Positions 7,039-14,123 are shown, counted from the first letter of the stretch. The stretch: DNA of 14,123 bases from Desulfamplus sp. (GCA_015232935.1 JADFYT010000028.1:1-14123); one strand, 5' to 3'. Program-made: numbers and translations. The notes: a model not told the origin generated them from the sequence alone.

Positions 7039-7586
7039 GCAAAAAACGCAATCGACAGTGGATTATGGGTGCACTTCTTGCCATACTGACTACTCTGGTA
7101 TGGTGGGTCTATTTCTATTCTCCTCTACAGGACAGCATATCTGAAGCAAAAGCTGAATATGCCCTGAAACTTGAAAAAAAACTTCGGGTAAAAAAGAAAA
7201 TAAAAGAACTTGAAGCGATCCATTCTGAAAACATGATTCAGGAAACTGATGTGCAAGGCTTTGCAAATCTTATGATCCCCGGCAAAAACCTTGAGGAGAT
7301 GAATGCCGTTATACAGCAGAAAATGCAAGGCTATATGGACAAAAACAATATCCCTCTTCAGAAATATCAGGTATCAAGTCCTGGCAGATGGATGGATTAC
7401 GATGTTGGAGTGCTTGAGTTTACAGTAACAACAAACCATAATGGACTTGCCTCTCTTCTGAAATACCTTGAAGAGCTAAAGCAGCTTGTCAGGATAGGAC
7501 AACTAAATATAAACTACAGCAGAAGCAGGGAGAACAATCTGCATATTACCTTCAGACTTGAAACCTTGTTTGTTGATAAGGATTAA
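7035..7586 (+). CDS. gspM: T2SS platform protein GspM (PilO-like)
   Basis: Small inner-membrane protein that pairs with GspL in the assembly platform. It has 183 residues in the normal order: a basic cytoplasmic N-terminus (MSKKRNRQW), one membrane helix at about 11-28, a Lys/Glu-rich coiled coil at about 35-66, and a C-terminal ferredoxin-like domain at about 85-180. Strand-like VLEFTVTTNH and NNLHITFRLETLFV flank the helix GLASLLKYLEELKQL, as in GspM/PilO. AGGGG at 7026-7030 precedes the ATG, which overlaps the gspL stop, so L and M are coupled as expected for partners. Sequence conservation in this family is weak, so the call rests on topology and position between gspL and gspD. Confidence 0.88.
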   Translation: MSKKRNRQWIMGALLAILTTLVWWVYFYSPLQDSISEAKAEYALKLEKKLRVKKKIKELEAIHSENMIQETDVQGFANLMIPGKNLEEMNAVIQQKMQGYMDKNNIPLQKYQVSSPGRWMDYDVGVLEFTVTTNHNGLASLLKYLEELKQLVRIGQLNINYSRSRENNLHITFRLETLFVDKD

Positions 7587-7593
7587 TAAAATA

Positions 7594-10107
7594 ATGGTTA
7601 AAAAAAAAAAAAAAAAGTTTTCTACAAAAAGATATGGATATACACAAGAATCAATGTCTCCCCAAAAGTTTGCAGATAGTACAAACAGAGGCAAGATAGA
7701 AGTAAGGATGAAGGGATGGCTAATCTGGCTATCGACAGCTTTGATGCTTCTTTTGTTTTCAGGTTGTGCCTCACCTGGAAAATCTGTTCAAGTCCCGGAC
7801 CAACCCGCCCTGAGTGCCCAAAAACAGCTTGCCAGACCCGCGGATAAGCCTGTTAACACCACAGGACAGCCATCTAAAAATATCAGACAGCCAGACCTTT
7901 CGGTTTCATCTGCTGCCACTAATTCTACTCCCCCTGCTGCTGCCTATACTTCACTGCCCGAAGAAAAAAATCTTGCTATTTTTGATGAGGAGTCCAGTGG
8001 CAATAAAGTTGAAGGAGATGCCGAAACAAGCAGTTTCAGGAATCAGGCCATACTCAGCAGCTCTGACGATAAGGCCACAACCGACAGCTTTGAAGATCAA
8101 CACAAAGGCGACCAAGGCAAGCACAATAACAAGAAAAATCCTGTTCTACAGGGGCAATTGAACATTGAGACACTTAAAAAAAGGCAAAGTTCAAATGTGG
8201 GCAAAGAAGCTGGAAAAAAGTCAAAACCTTCTGGCCTGAATGCTGAATCCGCACCTGTCAAGGTTGAACTTGCCTTTGACAATGCCGATCTTTTTGAAGT
8301 TTTGGATGCCACCTTGTTCGAGCTTTACAAGGTAAACTACATAATAGATCCACATGTCAGGGCAAAAGTATCTTTTCACTTTTCAGGCTCTTATACCAAA
8401 TATGAATTTATTGCACTTTTGAATGATATTCTGCAGTTGAGCAATCTGTCGATCACGCAGGGGCCAGGAGACATGTTCAAGGTCGTCAGAAAAAACGAGA
8501 GTGCGGGACTCTCTTCACAGGATATATATGAATATGGACTGCCTGACGCTTCAGGGGATATCTCCCGTCTCATCCGGCTCAAATATCTTGATGCAGCCTC
8601 TGTTATCAAGAGCATCCAGACCTTTACATCCAAAGGGGCTCCAATCTCAATTGATACTGTCAATAACTCTGTGATCGTAACTGATACTCTTGAGAACGTG
8701 GAGAAGGTCATTAACGTTCTTGCCATGATGGATGTACCATATTTTATGGATATCTCATGGAGAATATTTCCTGTCAGAGAGATAGAGGCAAAGGATATTG
8801 TCCAGAATATCACCAAACTTATCAAAAGTGCCGGACTCTATTACAGACCGGGAGCTTTGAAAGGCGGGTATGAGATTTTGAACATTGACAGCATCAATGC
8901 CATTCTGGTTGCAACAAGATGGCCTGAAATCCTTGATCTTGTTGACAAGTGGATTTCGGCAATGGACTACCTTGGAGACGATGCCGGCAATAGCACAGGG
9001 GTGTTTGTCTATTTTGTGGAAAACGGTACAGCCGTTGAAATGGCTGATATTCTCAAACAGCTTTATGGGGGAAAGGCAAGCGGGTCGTCTTCGCAGAAAA
9101 CCCAGATTGTAAAGCCCACTGAAAATGCTGTCACATCCAAGAATAAAGACAATTCTGCAGTAAACCCAAAAACTGGCAATGTATCTGGAGACCTTTCAGG
9201 AGATGTAGAGATAATACCTGACGAGACCAATAATGCAATAATCTTTAAAGCCTCCCAAAGGGATTACAAGATAATCAAGAATGTTCTCAAAGAGCTTGAT
9301 GTGACTCCGCGTCAGGTACTTATAAATGTTGTAATTGCAGAAGTGACCCTTAATGATAAAACCCAGTATGGAGTTCAGTGGCTCTTGAACAACAAACTTG
9401 GAAATTACCAGGGCCAGGGCGGATTTGATACCAAAGACTCAAGCCGTGCTTTTAATCAGGCTTTGGGCACAGCATCGAACATATCATATGGCATATACAA
9501 TTCCACAGATGTCCTGAAAGGTCTTGTCACGGCACTGGGTTCAGACTCCAGGGTAAATATTCTCTCCTCGCCAAATATAATGGCCGTTGACAACAAAGAG
9601 GCAATGATAGAGGTAGGAGAAGATGTACCTACGCTTACTGGTTCTGTCACAGATATAAATGGTGGCATTACCAACTCTGTACAATACAAGAAAACCGGCA
9701 TCATCCTTAATGTCACTCCGCATATAAACTCAAGTGGCCTTGTAAAAATGGAGCTCTCACAGGAGGTCAGTGCAAGAGGAAGCTACGATGAGGTTGCCAA
9801 GAATTATCCGATCCTTACAAGGAAAGCCGAAACATCTCTTGTGGTAAATGATCAGCAAACCATCCTTATGGGTGGCCTGATGCGAAACCAGATAGATAAC
9901 AGCGACGCAGGAGTTCCTTTTCTAAAAGATATTCCGGTTTTAGGATATCTTTTTAAAGGCACGACAGATGAGACAAAGAAAACTGAACTTATATTTCTGT
10001 TAACCCCGCATGTGGTGGATTCACGGGAGGCCGCGGACCGTGTAACCCGTGAATTTGCAGCGAAAATAGAGAGCATCAAGAACCTCATTGAAAAGAAGGA
10101 CGACTAA
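7594..10107 (+). CDS. gspD: T2SS outer-membrane secretin GspD, probable lipoprotein
   Basis: Forms the multimeric outer-membrane channel through which folded substrates exit. Numbering from ATG 7594 (837 residues): hydrophobic segment 42-56 with lipobox LFSGC (Cys58), a 160-residue Ser/Lys/Asn-rich linker at 59-220, N0 domain at about 222-300 (VELAFDNADLFEVLDATL), N1 at 323-382 (IRLKYLDAASVI, DTVNNSVIVTD), N2 at 388-458, N3 at 468-570 with a Gly/Ser/Lys-rich insert at 493-535, then the secretin barrel at about 575-806 with VPTLTG (678-683), GIILNVTPHI (702-711), ILMGGLM and FLKDIPVLGYLF, ending FLLTPHVV. Start alternatives: ATG 7594 has AAGGA 11 bases upstream but puts an A17 run and 38 residues before the export signal. 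ATG 7708 gives a textbook 19-residue lipoprotein signal but only a poorly spaced AAGG. TTG 7558 would overlap gspM. Confidence 0.95.
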   Translation: MVKKKKKKFSTKRYGYTQESMSPQKFADSTNRGKIEVRMKGWLIWLSTALMLLLFSGCASPGKSVQVPDQPALSAQKQLARPADKPVNTTGQPSKNIRQPDLSVSSAATNSTPPAAAYTSLPEEKNLAIFDEESSGNKVEGDAETSSFRNQAILSSSDDKATTDSFEDQHKGDQGKHNNKKNPVLQGQLNIETLKKRQSSNVGKEAGKKSKPSGLNAESAPVKVELAFDNADLFEVLDATLFELYKVNYIIDPHVRAKVSFHFSGSYTKYEFIALLNDILQLSNLSITQGPGDMFKVVRKNESAGLSSQDIYEYGLPDASGDISRLIRLKYLDAASVIKSIQTFTSKGAPISIDTVNNSVIVTDTLENVEKVINVLAMMDVPYFMDISWRIFPVREIEAKDIVQNITKLIKSAGLYYRPGALKGGYEILNIDSINAILVATRWPEILDLVDKWISAMDYLGDDAGNSTGVFVYFVENGTAVEMADILKQLYGGKASGSSSQKTQIVKPTENAVTSKNKDNSAVNPKTGNVSGDLSGDVEIIPDETNNAIIFKASQRDYKIIKNVLKELDVTPRQVLINVVIAEVTLNDKTQYGVQWLLNNKLGNYQGQGGFDTKDSSRAFNQALGTASNISYGIYNSTDVLKGLVTALGSDSRVNILSSPNIMAVDNKEAMIEVGEDVPTLTGSVTDINGGITNSVQYKKTGIILNVTPHINSSGLVKMELSQEVSARGSYDEVAKNYPILTRKAETSLVVNDQQTILMGGLMRNQIDNSDAGVPFLKDIPVLGYLFKGTTDETKKTELIFLLTPHVVDSREAADRVTREFAAKIESIKNLIEKKDD
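7600..7616 (+). repeat. A17 homopolymer at the start of gspD
   Basis: Seventeen consecutive A residues begin at the third codon of gspD if ATG 7594 is used, coding for Lys residues. Gain of one A leads to TAG at 7677-7679. Loss of one A leads to TAG at 7697-7699. Both stops come before the in-frame ATG at 7708. Confidence 0.95.
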
Positions 10108-10198
10108 ATTATCACACTGGATTTGTACGCCATCCTTACCGTCTATTATTTCACCGTGCAAGAATCTAAATCCAACAGTAATTACAGCAAAGCTGCTT

Positions 10199-11278
10199 AT
10201 GTTATTGCTCAGGAAATTCAATCCAGCAATAACGAATACAGCCAGACTGCCTGTATTCCTGTTGATATCAGCGGAGATATTGATAGCAATCATGGCTATG
10301 CCTGGACTTGCAACAAAGGTTCAGGCAGACAACCTTCCTGTCGCGGTTCTGATCTCCAGAGAGATCAAGCCTTTTATCGAGATGGTGGAAGGGCTTGAAT
10401 CTGCCCTGGATCAACCGGTTGTCCGTATTTTTATAGATCAGAACAACAGCCCTTTCAGTCATGATCCCCTTTACAAAGGAACTCAGCTTGACAACTATTC
10501 ATTTGTAGTTGCTGTTGGCCCATCAGCACTCTCCTACCTTGTAGAAAATAACAAGCTGACTCAGGATACCATACCCAACAACAGCATTGCTCCCCACACC
10601 AACACCGACAGTCTCAATACCAACACCGGCAGCCTCAATACCAACACCGACAGTCTCGATACCAACACCAGAAAAATTCTCTATGCCATGGTTCTCAACC
10701 CTGAAACCATAATTCCCAAGGGGGTTTCATTGTGTGGAATATCTCTTAATCTGTTTTCAAGAGAGACTATTTCAAAAATTAAAAAAGTATTCCCCTCTGT
10801 CAGAAAAATGGGAATATTATTTGATCCGGATAACAACAGCGATTGGTTTCAAAGTGCAAAAGATCATGGAGTCTTCAACGAAATCAATACTGTCCCGATC
10901 TATATCAAAGAGCAGCACGATGTAAACAGCCTTCATCAGGATGAGAATTCAGATGTGGACGCACTTCTCTTTATTCCAGACAAAACCGTATCATCTCCCA
11001 CCATTATCAGCCATATAATAAAGCAGTCAATTGCCAGAAGGATTCCGGTCATAGGATATAACAGCTTCTTTCATAAATCCGGTGCGGCATTGAGTTTTAT
11101 TCTGGATTACAAGATAATAGGTGTACAGATGGCACAAAAGATCATCACACTGTCAAGAGAAGAATTATGTGGGTCATCCACTCCTGCCTACCACATGACT
11201 TTAAAAAAATCTGTTGTTGAGCTGCTTGGCCTTGAACTTGGCTCTTCTGTGCCACCGGAACTCAAGGTGGAACCATGA
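10199..11278 (+). CDS. Periplasmic substrate-binding protein, ABC_sub_bind type
   Basis: Exported ligand-binding protein of the ABC_sub_bind family (tryptophan/tyrosine transporter-like periplasmic proteins); ligand unknown. From ATG 10199 (359 residues) the signal peptide has a basic start (LRKFN), a hydrophobic core (LPVFLLISAEILIAIMAM) and a plausible cleavage at KVQA/DN, leaving a mature start LPVAVLISREIKPF. Family-like parts follow: VVAVGPSALSYL, KMGILFDPDNNSDWF, VDALLFIPDKTV, RRIPVIGYNSFF and SGAALSFILDYKIIGVQMAQ. A Thr/Asn-rich repeat interrupts the region between the two lobes. No permease or ATPase gene is adjacent. The next genes are a kinase and its regulator, so a sensing role is likely. 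The frame is also open to TTG 10088, which would overlap the gspD end by 20 bases and give an 80-residue leader. Neither start has a good ribosome site. Confidence 0.85.
   Translation: MLLLRKFNPAITNTARLPVFLLISAEILIAIMAMPGLATKVQADNLPVAVLISREIKPFIEMVEGLESALDQPVVRIFIDQNNSPFSHDPLYKGTQLDNYSFVVAVGPSALSYLVENNKLTQDTIPNNSIAPHTNTDSLNTNTGSLNTNTDSLDTNTRKILYAMVLNPETIIPKGVSLCGISLNLFSRETISKIKKVFPSVRKMGILFDPDNNSDWFQSAKDHGVFNEINTVPIYIKEQHDVNSLHQDENSDVDALLFIPDKTVSSPTIISHIIKQSIARRIPVIGYNSFFHKSGAALSFILDYKIIGVQMAQKIITLSREELCGSSTPAYHMTLKKSVVELLGLELGSSVPPELKVEP
10601..10669 (+). repeat. 21-base tandem repeats (NTDSLNT) in the binding-protein gene
   Basis: Three near-identical 21-base units beginning AACACC encode NTDSLNT, NTGSLNT and NTDSLDT, followed by a partial fourth (NT). 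The units differ at only a few positions, so this is a young array. It sits in a polar loop between the GPSALSYL region and the ILYAMVLNP strand. Confidence 0.95.
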
Positions 11279-11349
11279 TAGTTTTGCTTCATAATTCTCC
11301 CATCTACCCTTCAAGACAGGTATTGCCCTGTATTAACAAGGTGTTTTCC

Positions 11350-11354
11350 AGGAG
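11350..11354 (+). promoter_or_regulatory. Ribosome binding site for the histidine kinase gene
   Basis: AGGAG lies six bases before ATG 11361, one of the best-formed ribosome sites in the window. It follows an 82-base gap after the binding-protein gene in which no promoter or terminator could be recognised. Confidence 0.75.
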
Positions 11355-11360
11355 TAATTT

Positions 11361-13052
11361 ATGAAAATCCGTGCCATGATACTTGACTTCATTCAATTCG
11401 ACTCCATCGAGACAAAATTATCGTCGATTGCCGTTGTTTTTATCATGGGAACAGCTATCACGATGGGATGTATGGGAATCTGGCTTACTCACAAGTTTGT
11501 AACTCAAAGGTTCCATGACAATTTTATTGTCCTGTCTGAATATCTTGCAAGGAACGCGGAGCTTGGCGTGTTGCTTAAAAACAGCGAGATGCTTGAAAAT
11601 CTGACAGCCAACATGCTTCAACAGGAGGATATTGTAAAAGTCATCATTAAAGACACTCAAGGCGGCATAATAACCGAAACAGACAGAAACGATCTGTTTA
11701 ACACTAAAAGGGATTCTGAAGAGCCTCGCATATCATCAGGTTTATCTAATGCTAAGGATCCGTTTGATTCCGGTAAATCATCAGATTTTAATAAACTGCA
11801 CAATGTTAATGACAAATCATCTGGTTCCAGTGAACCGCTTGATTCTTACAAATTAACAGAAATAGATGAGATTCTGGATTCTGCAATCAAAATTACTACC
11901 CGAATTTTTCAGATACAGCCTGATACCGGCGATATGGTAATGTATGGGGTCAACACAAACAAGGAGATAATTGGATATGTCGAATTATATTATACCCCGT
12001 CCGGCCTGAAATCCCTAACCAAAGAGATGAGTGTATTGTTCATGGCTATCGCACTTGTTCTCTCATTTGTCTCAGTGGCATGGTACTGGTTTTTTTCCAG
12101 ATCCATCACCTCACCGCTTATTGATCTTGTGGCTGTATCAAGGAGAGTTTCAAAGGGAGATCTTGATGTCAGGGCATCAGGCGGAGACCTTCGGGAAACC
12201 AGGACTTTAGCCAGAGTTTTTAATGAGATGCTCAACTCGGTAAAAGCCCACCAGCGTGAAACAGAAAAGATACACATGGAGATGGCAAAACAGAAAAGCC
12301 TGGCAGAAATTGGAAAATTTTCTACAATGGTAGCTCATGAACTAAAAAATCCAATCTCCATCATTAAAGGGAGCATGGACATTTTTAAAAAAAAGGGGCT
12401 GGATGAAGATATCAAAAAAACAATGCTTGTTTATGTAGATGAAGAGATCCAGCGTCTCAATCGTCTGGTAGATGAGTTTCTGATGTTTGCAAAACCCAAA
12501 ACGCCTGTTCTTTCACGCCTCTTGATGTCCTCTTTTATTGGTGAAATAACAGAAAAGTTCAGGTTTACAGTTCCGGATAAAAATATTAAAATATCCGTTA
12601 ATATTGAAGATGTTCCTGTAGAGTGTGACGGAGTACTCATGGAGCGTGCAATTTTAAACATTTTGAAGAACGCTGTTGAACACTCGGTTCCAGTAAATAC
12701 TTTTCAAAGCCTCACCCCAAAAAGTGATGAAAAAAACACGACGGATAGAAAAAAGGAAGAAAAACTAATCAAATATGACGCAGATATTGAGGTTCATGGC
12801 AGGCTTCAGGGAGCCGCATATGTCATCGAAATAAAAGATCGGGGCAAAGGCATTGACCAATCCATTATAGATGAAATCTTTAACCCGTTCTTTACAACAA
12901 GGGCAAAGGGTACCGGTCTTGGCCTTGCCATTGTCAGAGATATTGTGGCTGTTCATAACGGAACAGTAATGGTCAAAAACAGACCGTCGGGTGGAGCCTC
13001 TTTTGAAATCAAAATCATGGCCCATGTGGTGCCTTCATTTTTTTTAAAATAA
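11361..13052 (+). CDS. Membrane sensor histidine kinase with HAMP domain
   Basis: Transmembrane kinase expected to phosphorylate the response regulator encoded next. It has 563 residues: first membrane helix at about 22-42, a periplasmic sensor region 43-222, second helix at about 224-245, HAMP at 246-298 (SITSPLIDLVAVSRRVSKGDLDV), HisKA with phosphoacceptor H326 in VAHELKNP, N box ILNILKNAVEHS with N437, G1 box DRGKGI at 493-498, F box FNPFFTTRAKGTGLGL at 507-522, all catalytic motifs intact. Two odd inserts occur: a Ser/Asp/Lys-rich stretch at about 117-170 in the sensor, and a charged Lys/Glu/Asp stretch at about 444-472 between the N and G1 boxes. The class resembles NtrB/ZraS-type kinases that partner sigma-54 regulators. 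The preceding binding protein may present its ligand to the sensor; this is inference. Confidence 0.93.
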   Translation: MKIRAMILDFIQFDSIETKLSSIAVVFIMGTAITMGCMGIWLTHKFVTQRFHDNFIVLSEYLARNAELGVLLKNSEMLENLTANMLQQEDIVKVIIKDTQGGIITETDRNDLFNTKRDSEEPRISSGLSNAKDPFDSGKSSDFNKLHNVNDKSSGSSEPLDSYKLTEIDEILDSAIKITTRIFQIQPDTGDMVMYGVNTNKEIIGYVELYYTPSGLKSLTKEMSVLFMAIALVLSFVSVAWYWFFSRSITSPLIDLVAVSRRVSKGDLDVRASGGDLRETRTLARVFNEMLNSVKAHQRETEKIHMEMAKQKSLAEIGKFSTMVAHELKNPISIIKGSMDIFKKKGLDEDIKKTMLVYVDEEIQRLNRLVDEFLMFAKPKTPVLSRLLMSSFIGEITEKFRFTVPDKNIKISVNIEDVPVECDGVLMERAILNILKNAVEHSVPVNTFQSLTPKSDEKNTTDRKKEEKLIKYDADIEVHGRLQGAAYVIEIKDRGKGIDQSIIDEIFNPFFTTRAKGTGLGLAIVRDIVAVHNGTVMVKNRPSGGASFEIKIMAHVVPSFFLK

Positions 13053-13090
13053 TTTTCTAATTTGATTCAGACACGGAGAGATGGTTAAAT

Positions 13091-14123
13091 ATGGCTAACA
13101 TACTGATAGTGGATGATGAGGAGCGTATCCGTTTAATACTAAAAATCATGCTTTCATCCCAGGGCCACACTATTGAAGAGGCGGCAGATGGTCAAGATGC
13201 CTTTGAAAAGCTTCAGCACGGCTTCTTTGACCTTGTAATTTCCGATATTCGCATGGATAGATTAGATGGCAGAGGACTGCTCAAAAAGATAAAGGAAAAT
13301 GACATAGCATGCCCTGTGGTGTTCATTACAGCATTTGCATCCACGGAATCTGTAGTAGAAGCCCTGCATCTGGGAGCTGTGGACTATCTTGTGAAACCAT
13401 TTGATGAAAAAGATGTTCAGGTGGCTGTAGAGCGTGCTTTGGGCATGGGCAAAATTCTTCATGAAAATGTGCGGCTTAAACAGGCCATTAAAAACGGCAC
13501 TGACGAAAAAGCTCTTTTTGTCTCTTCAGCCATGAAAGAGGTTGAAAACATGGCCATTCAGGTTGCCCAGAGTGATGCTACTGTTTTAATTACAGGAGAG
13601 TCAGGAACTGGTAAAGAGGTGATTGCCAAGCTCATACACAACTCAAGTGCCCGTGGAGCAGAACGATTTGTGGCAGTGAACTGTGCGGCCATAACAGAGA
13701 CTCTTGTGGAGGCGGAGCTGTTTGGCCACGAAAAAGGTTCTTTCACAGGTGCCAACAGCAGAAAAGAGGGCAAATTTGAATATGCCGACGGAGGGACTCT
13801 TTTTCTTGATGAGGTCGGAGAGCTGCCTCTAAATTCCCAGGCAAAACTTTTAAGAGCCATACAGGAGCGAAAGTTCCAGCGTGTAGGAGGCAACAGCGAA
13901 ATTCCGGTCAATACCAGAATCATATGTGCAACAAACCAGGATTTAAGCCGCATGGCAGCAGAAAAAAAGTTCCGCCAGGATCTATATTACAGGCTTGCTG
14001 TCTTTCCAATACATGTACCTCCTCTAAGAGAGAGGAAGGAGGATATTGCACCTTTGACCCGCCTGTTTATCGAAAAATTTGCGGACACCCGTAATTTAAC
14101 AGGAGAAAGTATCACAAAAGGGG
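13091..14123 (+). CDS. Sigma-54-dependent response regulator, NtrC type (3' truncated by window edge)
   Basis: Transcription activator that, once phosphorylated, would remodel sigma-54 RNA polymerase at enhancer-dependent promoters. 344 residues are visible and the frame stays open to the window end. The receiver domain spans 1-118 with acidic D8/D9, phosphoacceptor D52 (VISDIRM), T80 and K102 (VKPF). The AAA+ domain begins at about 141: Walker A GESGTGKE at 169-176, loop GSFTGA at 216-221 (the common form is GAFTGA), Walker B GGTLFLDEV at 234-242, and the conserved stretches RAIQER, FRQDLYYRL and PPLRER. The Fis-type DNA-binding domain must lie beyond the edge. GGAGAG at 13075-13080 precedes ATG 13091, while ATG 13081 is out of frame and stops at once. 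Position 38 bases behind the kinase gene marks them as cognate partners. Confidence 0.95.
   Translation, partial: MANILIVDDEERIRLILKIMLSSQGHTIEEAADGQDAFEKLQHGFFDLVISDIRMDRLDGRGLLKKIKENDIACPVVFITAFASTESVVEALHLGAVDYLVKPFDEKDVQVAVERALGMGKILHENVRLKQAIKNGTDEKALFVSSAMKEVENMAIQVAQSDATVLITGESGTGKEVIAKLIHNSSARGAERFVAVNCAAITETLVEAELFGHEKGSFTGANSRKEGKFEYADGGTLFLDEVGELPLNSQAKLLRAIQERKFQRVGGNSEIPVNTRIICATNQDLSRMAAEKKFRQDLYYRLAVFPIHVPPLRERKEDIAPLTRLFIEKFADTRNLTGESITKG

Noticed and set aside
7814..8161. 115-residue + strand frame inside gspD
   Set aside because: It lies over the low-complexity linker of the secretin, where any frame stays open easily. It has no motif and the secretin frame continues through it.
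10123..10398. 91-residue + strand frame overlapping the start of the binding-protein gene
   Set aside because: It is in another frame across the signal peptide region, has no recognisable motifs and no ribosome site. The binding-protein frame contains the family signatures.
11316..11331. Short inverted repeat ACAGG-TATTGC-CCTGT in the gap before the kinase gene
   Set aside because: A five-base stem without a following T run is too weak for a terminator, and no operator can be assigned.
13038..13045. T8 run at the end of the kinase gene
   Set aside because: There is no GC-rich stem before it, and it codes for the last Phe residues, so it is not a terminator.
13558..13953. 131-residue minus strand frame opposite the response regulator
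   Set aside because: It mirrors the AAA+ coding sequence. The + strand shows intact Walker A, GSFTGA and Walker B motifs, so this is a shadow.

Overview
The window holds most of a type II secretion system (T2SS, general secretion pathway) operon, followed by a periplasmic binding protein gene and a sigma-54-type two-component system. All twelve genes are on the + strand, tightly packed (four stop/start or coding overlaps, largest gap about 90 bases), and no factor-independent terminator is visible between them. The first gene (gspE) lacks its 5' half and the last (an NtrC-like regulator) lacks its 3' end, so the cluster extends beyond both edges. No RNA gene, insertion sequence, CRISPR array or attachment site was seen.

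Layout: gspE (partial) - gspF - gspH - gspI - gspJ - gspK - gspL - gspM - gspD, then an orphan ABC_sub_bind-type binding protein with a signal peptide, a HAMP-containing membrane histidine kinase and a sigma-54-dependent response regulator. The E ATPase powers assembly of a pseudopilus from prepilin-like subunits (H, I, J, K) on an inner-membrane platform (F, L, M). The secretin D forms the outer-membrane gate. No major pseudopilin gspG and no gspC occur in the window. They may lie upstream or elsewhere.

The base composition is moderately AT-rich. Together with the gene content and the coupling of a binding protein to an NtrC-type pair, it suggests a Gram-negative deltaproteobacterium (Desulfobacterota, perhaps Desulfobacterales). 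This is an inference from style, not from a marker gene.

The most unusual trait is repeated insertion of low-complexity Ser/Lys/Asn-rich segments and short tandem repeats into otherwise ordinary T2SS genes. Examples are five 21-base (heptapeptide) repeats in the GspL tail and three 21-base repeats in the binding protein. There is also an extra 28 residues in the GspJ leader, a repeat array that separates the gspJ stop from the gspK start, and a duplicated start region before gspH. A run of 17 A residues sits just inside the likely start of gspD. Length change there would toggle the frame upstream of a second, better-looking lipoprotein start. This makes gspD a candidate for slippage- or phase-controlled expression of the secretin.
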